A DNA stretch of 64,000 nt from Akkermansia muciniphila (GTDB lineage Bacteria > Verrucomicrobiota > Verrucomicrobiia > Verrucomicrobiales > DEV007). A model generated the notes under the pieces. That model ran no database searches and had not been told where the DNA came from. It was given only the letters and a program-made list of their open reading frames with translations. Location of the stretch: positions 124,001 through 188,000 of the forward strand of contig CAMCXS010000001.1 of NCBI GenBank assembly GCA_945883495.1. Reading direction: 5' to 3'. The stretch's first letter is position 1. Every line of letters begins with the position of its first letter. The position numbers were made by a program, and so were the translations under genes. This document shows, one piece after another, positions 34,361-43,420 of the stretch.

Positions 34361-35242
34361 ATGAGATCGATTTTTGTGTTCATCCTCTCCTTCGCTGTCT
34401 TGGCTGGCGGACCGTTGTTCGCTCAACAGGGCGCTCCGAGTGTCCCGCCCCCCCCCACGACTCAAGAATCCCAAGGATCGCGCGTACCGTTGGCGAAGGA
34501 TCTTGCCAGCCAAGTGACCAGGGAACGAGCCGTGCAGTTCATCGAAATCGTGAAAAAAGGCGGTTGGGTAATGTATCCAATGGCGGCCCTGTCCTTCACG
34601 ATGGTTCTCCTCATCGTCTACTACATGCTTACGATCCGGCAGGGGAACATCGTCAGCGATAAGTTCATGAACGCTGCGGACGCCCTGATCCGCAAACAGG
34701 ACTACCTCGGCCTCATTGCCGTCTGCAACCGGGAAAATGAGGCCATCGCACGCATCACTTACAAGACGCTGGACTTCGCCACGAAAAATCCGACCGCCAG
34801 CTTCGAGGAAGTCCGCGAAGTCACCGAAGCTGAAGGCAGCCGCCAGGCGAGCATCCTGAATCAGCGCATCACCTATCTAGCTGACGTCGGTTCCGTGGCT
34901 CCACTTGTGGGCCTTTTGGGCACTGTCACTGGGATGATCCGCTCCTTCCATGATCTCAGCGCCGCCACCGGCGCGGTGCAGTCACAAGTTGGAGCCGGCG
35001 TTTCCGAGGCCCTCATCGCGACCGCCGGAGGTCTGTCCATCGGCATCCCAGCCCTCATTTTCCACTCCATTTTCCGAGGCCGGGTGCAAATGATGATCAG
35101 CGAACTGGAAGCAGCCATGACGCACCTGATGGCCCTGCTTGCAGCCCAGTATAAACGCGCCAGTTACCGCAACGCAGCCCGGAGTGAAGCAGCGGAATCT
35201 GGAGCCAAGTCTGGCCGCCGCTCCGACCCGAAAGGCATCTAG
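34361..35242 (+). CDS. MotA/TolQ/ExbB proton channel family protein
   Basis: ATG 34361 gives 293 aa. An N-terminal signal-like segment (FVFILSFAVLAGGPLFAQ) and a Pro-rich linker precede the three-helix ExbB core: VMYPMAALSFTMVLLIVYYML, then the cytoplasmic part RQASILNQRITYLADVGSVAPLVGLLGTVTGMIRSF and GVSEALIATAGGLSIGIPALIFHSIF. This is the stator partner of ExbD/TolR in proton-driven inner-membrane motors. It is followed by two exbD genes and a periplasmic TPR gene. The N-terminal exported extension is longer than in E. coli ExbB, as is frequent in PVC and delta-proteobacterial members. Confidence 0.92.
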   Translation: MRSIFVFILSFAVLAGGPLFAQQGAPSVPPPPTTQESQGSRVPLAKDLASQVTRERAVQFIEIVKKGGWVMYPMAALSFTMVLLIVYYMLTIRQGNIVSDKFMNAADALIRKQDYLGLIAVCNRENEAIARITYKTLDFATKNPTASFEEVREVTEAEGSRQASILNQRITYLADVGSVAPLVGLLGTVTGMIRSFHDLSAATGAVQSQVGAGVSEALIATAGGLSIGIPALIFHSIFRGRVQMMISELEAAMTHLMALLAAQYKRASYRNAARSEAAESGAKSGRRSDPKGI

Positions 35243-35281
35243 TCTCGTAGCGCCCGCTCTCGTCCGCTCCGCTCCGCGACC

Positions 35282-35713
35282 GTGAAATTCCGCGACCACA
35301 GCAACCCGAAAACGGCCGAGCTCCAGCTTGCGCCGATGATCGACGTGGTCTTCTTGCTGCTCATTTTCTTTATCGTCTCCTGGAACTTTGCGCGATTCGA
35401 AGTAGATGCGGCCGTGGTAGTTCCTGAAGTGGAAACCTCCGAGCAGACCTCGAGAGTCCCTGGCGAAATCATCATTAATGTCACCGGCGAAGGCACCGTT
35501 AAGATCAGCAACGAACTGATGGGCCGCGAGCAGCTGCTGGCGAAACTGAGCAGCCTAGCTGAACGATTCCCCGATCAGCCAGTCATTCTGCGCGGGCACA
35601 AGACCGTCCCGTTTAAACACATTATGATGGTGCTCGATACGTGCCAGAAAGCAGGTATTTGGAACGTCGCCTTCGCCGCCGAGCAGCCAGCCACAGCCCC
35701 TCCGAAACGGTGA
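35282..35713 (+). CDS. ExbD/TolR family protein (first copy)
   Basis: GTG 35282 gives 143 aa: cytoplasmic KFRDHSNPKTAELQLAPMID, a single membrane helix VVFLLLIFFIVSWNF carrying the conserved proton-site Asp at its start (LAPMIDVVFLLL), then the periplasmic domain (GEIIINVTGEGTVKISN, PVILRGHKTVPFKHIMMVLDTCQKAGIWNVAFA). The start overlaps nothing but the stop overlaps the next gene by 4 bases (GTGA). Together with the upstream channel it should form a motor. Confidence 0.93.
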   Translation: MKFRDHSNPKTAELQLAPMIDVVFLLLIFFIVSWNFARFEVDAAVVVPEVETSEQTSRVPGEIIINVTGEGTVKISNELMGREQLLAKLSSLAERFPDQPVILRGHKTVPFKHIMMVLDTCQKAGIWNVAFAAEQPATAPPKR

Positions 35714-36132
35714 AATTCCGCGACAACAGCCAGACTCGCAAGGTAGAGCTGCAACTCGCCCCCATGGTGGACGTAGTTTTCCTGCTCCTTATGTACTTCG
35801 TGGTGAGTTGGAACTTCGCCAAGTTTGAGTCAGAGGTGAACATCTCGGTCCCCAAAGCGGAAAATTCTTCGCCGACCGAGCAGTCCCCGGGAGAGCTTGT
35901 CATCGGGGTTGCCCCAGACGGCTCTGTCACGGTGAACAACCAAGCCCTCACCCGCGAGCAGCTCTTCGAAAAACTCACCCGCGTCGCATCGCTCTTCCCG
36001 GGACAAGCCGTCATTTTACGGGGAGATGGGGACGCGGAATTTACCTACGTCATGGCCGTGCTCGATCTTTGCCAAAAAGCCGGCATCTGGAATGTCGCGT
36101 TTGCCTCTGCCCCCCCCTCACCACAGGGTTGA
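35710..36132 (+). CDS. ExbD/TolR family protein (second copy)
   Basis: GTG 35710 overlaps the stop of the first copy (GTGA). The 140 aa protein repeats its plan: KFRDNSQTRKVELQLAPMVDVVFLLLMYFVVSWNF with the helix Asp, then GELVIGVAPDGSVTVNN and a near-identical end (AVLDLCQKAGIWNVAFA). The first codons of the two genes are the same (GTGAAATTCCGCGAC), so the pair looks like a local duplication with later divergence. The helix has Met-Tyr in place of Ile-Phe. Confidence 0.93.
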   Translation: MKFRDNSQTRKVELQLAPMVDVVFLLLMYFVVSWNFAKFESEVNISVPKAENSSPTEQSPGELVIGVAPDGSVTVNNQALTREQLFEKLTRVASLFPGQAVILRGDGDAEFTYVMAVLDLCQKAGIWNVAFASAPPSPQG

Positions 36133-36230
36133 ATCTTGAACCTTTCGCGAAACCCTCCAGAATCTAGCAACATTCCCCGTCTCAGCTTCAACCCATCCCC
36201 AGCTCTCTCCCCTCCCTCCCCGACCACCCC

Positions 36231-38621
36231 ATGATTCGCAACCTGATCCGCGGCACGGTCGCTCGCCTTCTGGCCCTGAGCCTTTTGCTCTGGGAGCCAG
36301 CCCACCTTCAAGGCCAAGGATCCGGCATCCGCGCCACTCCCATCCAGCCAGGCTCTGGCCCCGCCCCTGCGCCAACCGCAGACACCCTGGATACAAGGCT
36401 GCGCTTTGCGAACATGCTTTACAACTACCAGAAGTACGACGGCGCCAAGGAGAAGTACATTGAATATCTCCGCGCTTCGCCCGATGGCCCTGAAGCAGCC
36501 TCGGCTTGGTTCCGTCTCGGGGATTGCTACCGTCGGCTAAATGCACCAGACGATGCCGTTCGGAGCCTCTCGAACTACCTCAAGCTCGACCCAAAAGGTG
36601 AATTTGCTGCCGTCGCTGCCTTCGCGATTGCCCGGATCCACTTCAACGCAGACCGCTTCGAAGATTCCCTTCCCTATTGGGCCATGGCGGCGGTCCATCT
36701 CAAGGATCCCGAGATCAAGTTGGAGACCGAATTTTTCTATGCGCAAGCCGCTCAGCTCTCGGGGCAAATTCCTCAGGCGATAACAGCTTACCAGAAATTG
36801 GTCGATGCCAAAGCAGAGCATCGCTATCGAGATCGAGCAGAACTTGAGCTCGCGCGGCTCGCGTTGGAAAAAGGAGACAGAGCTCTTGCTCGGCAGCACT
36901 TTGACAACCTGGCAACAAGAACAAAGGAAGTCGAAATCAAGGACGAAGCCTGTTTCCGCGCTGGCGTGCTTGCCCTGGAAACCTCAGATGCCGCAAGGGG
37001 CGAAGCACTCCTCCGGGAAACGCTAGCCTCAAGCAAGAACCCGGCCTTCAAGCAGTTAGCCCAAATGGCCCTCATGCAAAAAACTTACGAGCGGCAGGAA
37101 TATGATGAAGTGATTCGTCTCTACTCCCTGTCTCCGCTGGAGGCTGAAGGAACCGCTCGGTCCCAGCTCGACCTGATGGTCGCCAACTCGCTCCGCCAGA
37201 AGAAGCTGCTAGCTCAAGCCATTCAGCTTTTCGACCAAGTCGAGAGATCGTTTCCTGGCACCGTGGAAGCCACGGAAGCAGGCTATCGAAAATTGCTTTG
37301 CTATCACGAGGCCAGTGACAAGGCTTTGCCTCGATACATCGACGACTTTCTCGCCACCCAGAGCGCGGCGGATGCGTCTTCGAATTACCTTGACCTCGCT
37401 TTGTTGCTCAAAGGTGAAACTCTCTTCGGCGTCCAGGACTTCAAGGGAGCCGCCGAGGCCTACCGCAACGTCCGGCCTGAAAACGTCGATTCAAAATATG
37501 GACCAGGCCGCCTCTACAAAATGGGCTGGGCAATGATCGATTCCGGCTCCGAGAAGGAGGGAATGGCGGCCCTTGAGGATTTCATCAAAAAGTACTCCCT
37601 CAACCCATTAGTGGCCTCCGCGCTCATGAAGCTGGCGATCACCCACCACCAGAAGGAGGATTTCAAAGAGGCGCTCAGCGGCTACCAGCGCCTGATCAAG
37701 AATCACCCCGACTCGCCAGACACCGAGAACGCGATGACGCAGATCGCCCTGATTCACCGGCATCTGCGCGAGCTTGATCCGATGATCTCAGCCTACCAGG
37801 CACTCGTGGCCAAATTCCCGAATACTCCGATTAAGGCGGAGGCGTTTTACTGGATAGGTGGCGGCCTCTTCGACTTAAAAAAATACAAGGATTGCCTGGA
37901 GCCTCTGCGCCAAGCCCGCACATTGGACGCCAAAACCTTCGGCCAGACCGCCTCGCTGCGCATCGTCTTCGCCCTGTATCATTTGGAAGATCTCAAGGGA
38001 CTTCTCGAAGAAACCCGCTCTTTCCGGGCCGCGTTCGGCGACAAGACGGAGCTTCAACCAGTCTTCGGCCATCTCGGCCGTTCCTTCTACGACGCGAAAG
38101 AATATGGCATCGCCGAACCCTACTTGATCCTACGCAGTGACCCGGCCAATCCAAAACAAACGCCACCGGATATTTGGCGAAAGCTCGCCGACGTCCACAT
38201 GCAGATGAAGAAGTTCCCCGCTGCCTTGGCGGATCTCGATAACTTTCTCCTTCACCAGCAGCCACTCGATCTGCGCGCCCGGGCCATTCTCGACAAAGCC
38301 AGGTGCTACCTACGCACGGGCTCCACCAAAGATGCGCTGTCCGCTGCTGAGGAAGTCCTTCGGCTGGTCCGCTCCGGCCAGCTCAACAACGAAGCTCGGG
38401 TTTTGATCGGCGACATCTACATGTCCCAAAATGATCCCAACCAAGCGATTCAATACTACAGCATCGTGGTTGAGTTCGGAGCCGATAAAGTCACGGTTCC
38501 AATGGCCATCAGCAAGCTTTCAGACGCGCTTGAGGCCAAAGGCGACGTCGAAAAAGCAATCAAGTATCGCAAGCAACTCGCCGCAGATTATCCCGGATTC
38601 AAGGTGGAGGATCAACCATGA
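36231..38621 (+). CDS. exported multi-TPR protein, 796 aa
   Basis: An N-terminal signal (RLLALSLLLWEPAHLQGQG) is followed by a Pro-rich linker and about 15-20 TPR-like helical pairs across the whole chain, for example RLRFANMLYNYQKYDGAKEKY, FRLGDCYRRLNAPDDAV, KGETLFGVQDFKGAAEAYR and IGDIYMSQNDPNQAIQYY. In other bacteria large periplasmic TPR proteins accompany exbB-exbD-exbD sets and are thought to scaffold the motor with envelope partners. It starts 98 bases after exbD and overlaps the next gene by 4 bases. Confidence 0.88.
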   Translation: MIRNLIRGTVARLLALSLLLWEPAHLQGQGSGIRATPIQPGSGPAPAPTADTLDTRLRFANMLYNYQKYDGAKEKYIEYLRASPDGPEAASAWFRLGDCYRRLNAPDDAVRSLSNYLKLDPKGEFAAVAAFAIARIHFNADRFEDSLPYWAMAAVHLKDPEIKLETEFFYAQAAQLSGQIPQAITAYQKLVDAKAEHRYRDRAELELARLALEKGDRALARQHFDNLATRTKEVEIKDEACFRAGVLALETSDAARGEALLRETLASSKNPAFKQLAQMALMQKTYERQEYDEVIRLYSLSPLEAEGTARSQLDLMVANSLRQKKLLAQAIQLFDQVERSFPGTVEATEAGYRKLLCYHEASDKALPRYIDDFLATQSAADASSNYLDLALLLKGETLFGVQDFKGAAEAYRNVRPENVDSKYGPGRLYKMGWAMIDSGSEKEGMAALEDFIKKYSLNPLVASALMKLAITHHQKEDFKEALSGYQRLIKNHPDSPDTENAMTQIALIHRHLRELDPMISAYQALVAKFPNTPIKAEAFYWIGGGLFDLKKYKDCLEPLRQARTLDAKTFGQTASLRIVFALYHLEDLKGLLEETRSFRAAFGDKTELQPVFGHLGRSFYDAKEYGIAEPYLILRSDPANPKQTPPDIWRKLADVHMQMKKFPAALADLDNFLLHQQPLDLRARAILDKARCYLRTGSTKDALSAAEEVLRLVRSGQLNNEARVLIGDIYMSQNDPNQAIQYYSIVVEFGADKVTVPMAISKLSDALEAKGDVEKAIKYRKQLAADYPGFKVEDQP

Positions 38622-38911
38622 CCCTTGAAGACCTGCTCGCCTCCGTGGAGCGGGATGCGGCTCCCCCCACCAGCTTGTCCTCTCCGCTCCGGGCTCTTTG
38701 GTTGGCCAAAAAAGGGCGCTGGGATGACTCCCACGACGTGGTGAACGACTTGCCCACCTCAATGGGCTCTTGGATCCACGCCCACTTGCATCGCATCGAA
38801 GGGGACCTTGGCAACGCAGCATACTGGTATGCACGGGCGGGGCGCGACGCGATACGCACCCAGCACGATCTGGATGGAGAATGGCGGGACCTCGTCCTCG
38901 CCAACCTTTGA
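38618..38911 (+). CDS. small TPR-partner protein, 97 aa
   Basis: ATG 38618 overlaps the TPR gene stop (ATGA). The protein is acidic and helical with no signal: SPLRALWLAKKGRWDDSHDVV followed by GSWIHAHLHRIEGDLGNAAYWYARAGRD, which looks like one and a half TPR hairpins. Translational coupling suggests it works with the large upstream TPR protein, though lack of a signal would keep it in the cytoplasm. Family not recognised by name. Confidence 0.7.
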   Translation: MTLEDLLASVERDAAPPTSLSSPLRALWLAKKGRWDDSHDVVNDLPTSMGSWIHAHLHRIEGDLGNAAYWYARAGRDAIRTQHDLDGEWRDLVLANL

Positions 38912-39033
38912 AGTGCCATCATGAGGGTCGCTCCGTTTAAACTTTCCGCTTTGCGGATCGCGCAACGCTTTAGTAAAAAGTTGAGGTTCGCTGCCGATGG
39001 GGAGACGCGCCCACGTCAAAGGTGCAGTAGTCC

Positions 39034-41574
39034 ATGAATCTCCCGCAGATCCCATCCTACGAATTTGAAACGCTGATCGGTGAAGGCGGGGCCGGTGCGT
39101 CCTACCGTTGCCGGTATCGGGGGAATTCGACGCGCGTCGTAAAGGTGTTCAACGGGATGGCTGTCAACCACTCCCTGCTGAACCATGCCTTAACCTCAGT
39201 GGGGGCATCGGTGCCTCACCCGAACTTGGTGCCCGTCCACGCCTTCAATCTCCAGCAGGCGCCTTACTACTACATCACTGACTACTACCAGGGACCGGAC
39301 GGTGATCCCGCCACTTTGGATCAAGTGGCCGGGCAGCTCCCTCCTCCAGTGGCTTGGCGGCTAGTCGAACAACTCGTCAACGCACTCTCGTTTCTCCACC
39401 GCCTCGACATCATCCACACCTGCGTTAAGCCGGGGAACATCTTCGTCGAATACAAGGATCGCGATATTCAAAACGTTCGCCTCGGCGACTTCGCTCAAGG
39501 CTTGGTCCCGGGCATCCATTACTTCGAAATCGGCGATACCTGCTACTTCGCCGCCCCGGAACAATTGCGTGACCGGGACTTTTCCCACGGCAAAGGCAAA
39601 CGCTGGGATGTCTATGCCTTCGGTGTCGTCGCCTACTACATCCTTAACGGAAAACTGCCGCGGCTCGATGACCGCCACCGGGATTACCTGCGGCGCCGCA
39701 ACAATCCCCGGCACCCGACCGCCGCGCTGCAGCAGGACGATCCGATCGATTTCAGTCTGCTCCTTTACGAAGAACCCGACATTTCCTGGCCGAAGCGCCC
39801 CCGGAACGAATACGAGGAGCAACTCCGCAACGTCATTGAGCAGTGCCTCAGCCTTTCGCCAGATGACCGTCCTGCCGATCTCCGCGAAGTGGCTCGCACG
39901 TTCGAGACCATCCGCTACACCGCTGACATCGAACTCCTCAAACGCCAGCACCATGCCCAGCTTCACGGCAAAAGCATCAAGGTGCGCACCCTCCTGGGAA
40001 CCACCGGCATTTTCCTCCTGACTTCCCTGCTTCTTCTCGGCGCCGCCCTCATGGGCTTCACCAACGTCGCCACGGAGGCGAACAAAGTCGTCAAGGCCGA
40101 ACAGAAGCGCCAGTCCGACTTGGCCAAGCTCAAGTCGATTTCCGATGCCAAAGTCGCCCAAGAGGAATCCCTCCGCTTAGCTGCGCAATCGGAAACCAAC
40201 GTCCGGCGCACTGAGGCCACCAAAGCCAAAGCCTTCCTGTTCGAATCCCAAGAGCAGGCGGATCGCTTTTTCTCCGCCATCCTCCGGGCCGATGAGATCG
40301 ATTTCCCCGGGTTCCAGGAGATGCGTCGCGCCAACTTGGAATCCGCCGCCGCCTACTTCAGCAAGTTCGTGAGTGTCTACGGCAAGGACCCCGAGTTTGC
40401 CCGTCAACTCTGCCGGGCCGATCTGTTTCTCGGGGAAATCCGTCGTTCGCAGGGTCGCTCTGAAGAAGCTCTCAAGCACCTGGTCAAGGCGCGGGACGCC
40501 ATGAAAACCCTCGAAGTGCCTGCCGATACCCGGACCGAATTCCTGCGCGAGTGCGGCTTGATTGAACGCAGCGTCCACGAAATCGAACTCGCCAGGGGCA
40601 ATTTCGCCATAGCCGACGAGGCTCTGGTTCGATCCAACGCCTTTTTTGAGGAACTTGCGAAAGCCAATCCAGCCAGCGGAGCCGATGCTGAGTTGGCCAA
40701 AAACCGGCTCGCCGCCGCGCGTCTCCTGCTCGGGCGCGGGAGTTACGAGGCAGCGGAAACGGCATTCCAAAAACTCGTAGAGCAGCTCTCCACCCTTTCC
40801 GCCGCAAAGCCAGAGGACAGCTGGACGAAGGAGCAACTTGGCGAGTGCTACGTGCGCTTGGCCTCGCTCGTCCGCCGCCACGCCAATGACAAGTCCGCCC
40901 TCGAACTCGTCCGCAACGCCGCACGCATCTTCGCCGAACTGATCGAGGGCAATGGCGAAATCGAGTCCTACCAGTATTTGCTCGCCGTCGCCCTCAACCA
41001 ACAGGGGGAAATCACCTCCGAGCTACCCGTCTTGCGCGATGCGACCACCCTTCTCGACCGAGTCGTCCGCCTCCAGCCGGACTCCACGACCTATCGCTAC
41101 GAACTGGGCTACAGCTACGGCCGGCTCGCCGAAATCTTGCGTCGCGAAGGGCAAACTGACCAAGCGCTTCCTTTAAATGAGATGGCGCTGAAACTCTTCA
41201 AGGAACTGCTCGGCAAAGATCCGTTTGCCCCTGCGTATCGCCACGCCATCGCCCGCCAAAACATCGCCATGGCCCAAGCCCTCCTCGATTCCTCCCGCCC
41301 CCGGGATGCGGCAGAACGCTTCGAAGAATCCATCTCCGTTTTGGAAAAGCTGGTCACCGAGGATCCTGACCACGCCGAGTATCTGCTCCTCCTCGCCCAA
41401 GCCCAAGGTCACGCCGGTCTGGCTCGGCAAAATCTGGACGATAAAACCAAAGCCATCAGTTTTTACCAAGCCGCCAAGAGCTCCTGGACCACGTTTTTAG
41501 GACGCTTCCCCAACCATCCCGAAGCCACCGAGACCGTCGCTTGGCTCAACGAACGGCTGGAACGGAAACTCTGA
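39034..41574 (+). CDS. membrane protein with kinase-fold domain lacking the HRD aspartate, plus TPR repeats
   Basis: The chain has 846 aa. An N-terminal Hanks-type kinase fold shows the Gly loop GEGGAGASYRC (16-26), Lys37 in VVKVFN, IIHTCVKPGNIF at 126-137 in place of HRDLKPEN, RLGDFAQG at 149-156 in place of DFG, and CYFAAPEQL. The catalytic Asp is Cys130, so ordinary phosphotransfer is unlikely. A membrane helix (TGIFLLTSLLLLGAALMGF, about 324-342), a coiled-coil-like stretch and some ten TPR-like repeats to the C terminus follow. It comes 122 bases after the small TPR-partner gene. Confidence 0.88.
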   Translation: MNLPQIPSYEFETLIGEGGAGASYRCRYRGNSTRVVKVFNGMAVNHSLLNHALTSVGASVPHPNLVPVHAFNLQQAPYYYITDYYQGPDGDPATLDQVAGQLPPPVAWRLVEQLVNALSFLHRLDIIHTCVKPGNIFVEYKDRDIQNVRLGDFAQGLVPGIHYFEIGDTCYFAAPEQLRDRDFSHGKGKRWDVYAFGVVAYYILNGKLPRLDDRHRDYLRRRNNPRHPTAALQQDDPIDFSLLLYEEPDISWPKRPRNEYEEQLRNVIEQCLSLSPDDRPADLREVARTFETIRYTADIELLKRQHHAQLHGKSIKVRTLLGTTGIFLLTSLLLLGAALMGFTNVATEANKVVKAEQKRQSDLAKLKSISDAKVAQEESLRLAAQSETNVRRTEATKAKAFLFESQEQADRFFSAILRADEIDFPGFQEMRRANLESAAAYFSKFVSVYGKDPEFARQLCRADLFLGEIRRSQGRSEEALKHLVKARDAMKTLEVPADTRTEFLRECGLIERSVHEIELARGNFAIADEALVRSNAFFEELAKANPASGADAELAKNRLAAARLLLGRGSYEAAETAFQKLVEQLSTLSAAKPEDSWTKEQLGECYVRLASLVRRHANDKSALELVRNAARIFAELIEGNGEIESYQYLLAVALNQQGEITSELPVLRDATTLLDRVVRLQPDSTTYRYELGYSYGRLAEILRREGQTDQALPLNEMALKLFKELLGKDPFAPAYRHAIARQNIAMAQALLDSSRPRDAAERFEESISVLEKLVTEDPDHAEYLLLLAQAQGHAGLARQNLDDKTKAISFYQAAKSSWTTFLGRFPNHPEATETVAWLNERLERKL

Positions 41575-41613
41575 GCTTGTTGCCCCGGCCATCCGGGCTT
41601 TTGTGCCCCCCTC

Positions 41614-42384
41614 ATGGAAATTCAACTCGACCGCGTCGCGGACATCGCCCGGCAAGCCGGCGAAGCCATTCTCGAAGTCTATCGCCAGGACTTCACGGTG
41701 GAACACAAGGCGGACCAATCCCCGCTCACCGAGGCGGACCGCCGCGCCAACGACGTGATTCTCCGGAGTCTGCGCGAGGAATACCCCGAGATCCCCTGGA
41801 TTTCCGAGGAAACCAAGGCCACGCCTTTCCCCCAGCGCACCGGCTGGAATCGGTTTTGGCTCATCGACCCGCTCGATGGCACCAAGGAATTCATCAAGAA
41901 AAACGGCGAATTCACGGTCAATATCGCGCTGATCGAAGACGGCGTTCCGGTCCTCGGCGTGGTCTATCAGCCCGCTACCGGAACACTCTATACCGCTCAG
42001 CGCGGAGCCGGAGCCACCAAAACTTCCCCAGACGGCTCCCAAACCGCTCTCCACGGCGGAGCCTATTATCGCGAACAAAAACTCGTGCGCGTGGTGGCCA
42101 GCCGCTCCCACATGTCCCCAGAAACCGAGGAATTCATCAACGCGTTGAGTGCCAGCGGCCACGATGTCGAACTCACCTCCGCCGGTAGTTCCCTGAAACT
42201 CTGCCTGGTGGCGGAAGGAGCCGCCGATGTCTACCCCCGTTTTGGGCCGACCATGGAATGGGACACCGCCGCCGCTCACGCCATCGCCCTGGAAGCGGGC
42301 CGCAAGGTCATCCAGCATCCGTCTGGCGAACCGCTCCGCTACAACAAGGAGAATCTGCTGAATCCTTGGTTCCTCGTGGAATGA
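41614..42384 (+). CDS. cysQ: 3'(2'),5'-bisphosphate nucleotidase, CysQ-like (inositol monophosphatase family)
   Basis: The 256 aa protein has the lithium-sensitive phosphatase motifs: KADQSPLTEADRRA, WISEETKAT with the metal Glu residues, FWLIDPLDGTKEFIKKNGEFTVNIALI, and MEWDTAAAHAIALEAG near the C terminus. The GTKEFI version and RVVASRSHMSPETEEF favour CysQ, which removes 3'-phosphoadenosine 5'-phosphate, over a plain inositol phosphatase. It overlaps the next gene by 4 bases. Confidence 0.93.
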   Translation: MEIQLDRVADIARQAGEAILEVYRQDFTVEHKADQSPLTEADRRANDVILRSLREEYPEIPWISEETKATPFPQRTGWNRFWLIDPLDGTKEFIKKNGEFTVNIALIEDGVPVLGVVYQPATGTLYTAQRGAGATKTSPDGSQTALHGGAYYREQKLVRVVASRSHMSPETEEFINALSASGHDVELTSAGSSLKLCLVAEGAADVYPRFGPTMEWDTAAAHAIALEAGRKVIQHPSGEPLRYNKENLLNPWFLVE

Positions 42385-42797
42385 ACGTGACCTGGGTGCG
42401 GCTTTCGGGCTCCGCCCGGTGGCTGGCCGCCTACGGGCTCGCCTTCGCGCTCGCTGGCATCACCCTCGTCCAGCTGTTTCCCTTGCTGGAAGCCGCCACG
42501 CTCAGCCGTCCATCGCCCTGCGCTTTAAAAATGCTCACCGGGTATCCTTGTCTCGCCTGCCGCGGCACTCGGGCTGTCTTCGCTCTGGCGGATGGGGATT
42601 TTGGGCAAGCCATCCGTTTCAACCCTCTGGCCACCCTCTTGCTTGCCTCGCTTCTCGTCATGGCCGCGATCGCCTCCGCGATCGGGCGGCTCCCCACCAT
42701 TACCCAAATGTCCCGCCCCTGGAGATCGCTCTGCTGGTGCCTGCTCGTCGTCGCCTTGCTGGGGAACTGGGCCTACGTCATCGCGGCAGGCGGCTGA
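42381..42797 (+). CDS. DUF2752 family membrane protein
   Basis: ATG 42381 overlaps the cysQ stop (ATGA) and gives 138 aa. Three hydrophobic helices (AAYGLAFALAGITLVQLF; PLATLLLASLLVMAAIASAI; SLCWCLLVVALLGNWAYVIAA) surround the family signature CALKMLTGYPCLACRGTRAVFALADGDF-QAIRFNP (cut here), with Cys-Pro/Cys-x-Cys-Arg-Gly-Thr-Arg. No function is established for the family. It lies between cysQ and apt. Confidence 0.88.
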   Translation: MNVTWVRLSGSARWLAAYGLAFALAGITLVQLFPLLEAATLSRPSPCALKMLTGYPCLACRGTRAVFALADGDFGQAIRFNPLATLLLASLLVMAAIASAIGRLPTITQMSRPWRSLCWCLLVVALLGNWAYVIAAGG

Positions 42798-42860
42798 TCC
42801 TCCCGCACGACAACCTGGCCCGTCGTTGACCCCGATCCACCCCTAGCGTATACGTCCTCC

Positions 42861-43394
42861 GTGCAATCCGAACGATCCCGCCGTCTCAATGCGGCCATCC
42901 GGGACATCCCCGACTTTCCGCAACCCGGCGTGCTCTTCAAGGACATCACTCCCGTTTTGGCCGATCACGCCTTGTTCGCGGAGGCAATTGATGCCCTGGT
43001 GGAACCGCTTGGTTCCACCAAAGTGGACAAAGTCGTCGGCATCGATGCCCGGGGCTTCATTTTCGCCTCCGCCGTGGCCTTGAAAATCGGCGCCGGATTG
43101 GTGCCTGTCCGCAAACGCGGCAAACTTCCCTGGCGCACCCGCAGTCTGGCCTACACGCTGGAGTACGGCCAAGCCGAGGTCGAAATCCACTTGGACGGCA
43201 TCGCTCCGGGCGAAACCGTCTGGTTGGTGGACGATCTGCTCGCCACGGGCGGGACCGCCGGAGCGGCCCAAGCCCTCATCAAGGATGTAGGCGGCGAATT
43301 GGTGGCCACCTCCTTCCTCATCGAACTCGGGGAACTTGGCGGTCGCGACCGCTTGTGTCAGAAATCTCAGGTCCACTCGGTGCTCATCTACTGA
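42861..43394 (+). CDS. apt: adenine phosphoribosyltransferase
   Basis: Salvages adenine to AMP with PRPP. GTG 42861 gives 177 aa. Landmarks are NAAIRDIPDFPQPGVLFKDITPVL at the N terminus, GIDARGFIFASAVA, LVPVRKRGKLPW and the PRPP loop VWLVDDLLATGGTAGAA (about 120-136), with LIELGELGGRDRL near the end. The length and motif order are normal. Confidence 0.97.
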   Translation: MQSERSRRLNAAIRDIPDFPQPGVLFKDITPVLADHALFAEAIDALVEPLGSTKVDKVVGIDARGFIFASAVALKIGAGLVPVRKRGKLPWRTRSLAYTLEYGQAEVEIHLDGIAPGETVWLVDDLLATGGTAGAAQALIKDVGGELVATSFLIELGELGGRDRLCQKSQVHSVLIY

Positions 43395-43420
43395 GCCCGC
43401 CGCCCCACGCGCCGCGGCCC

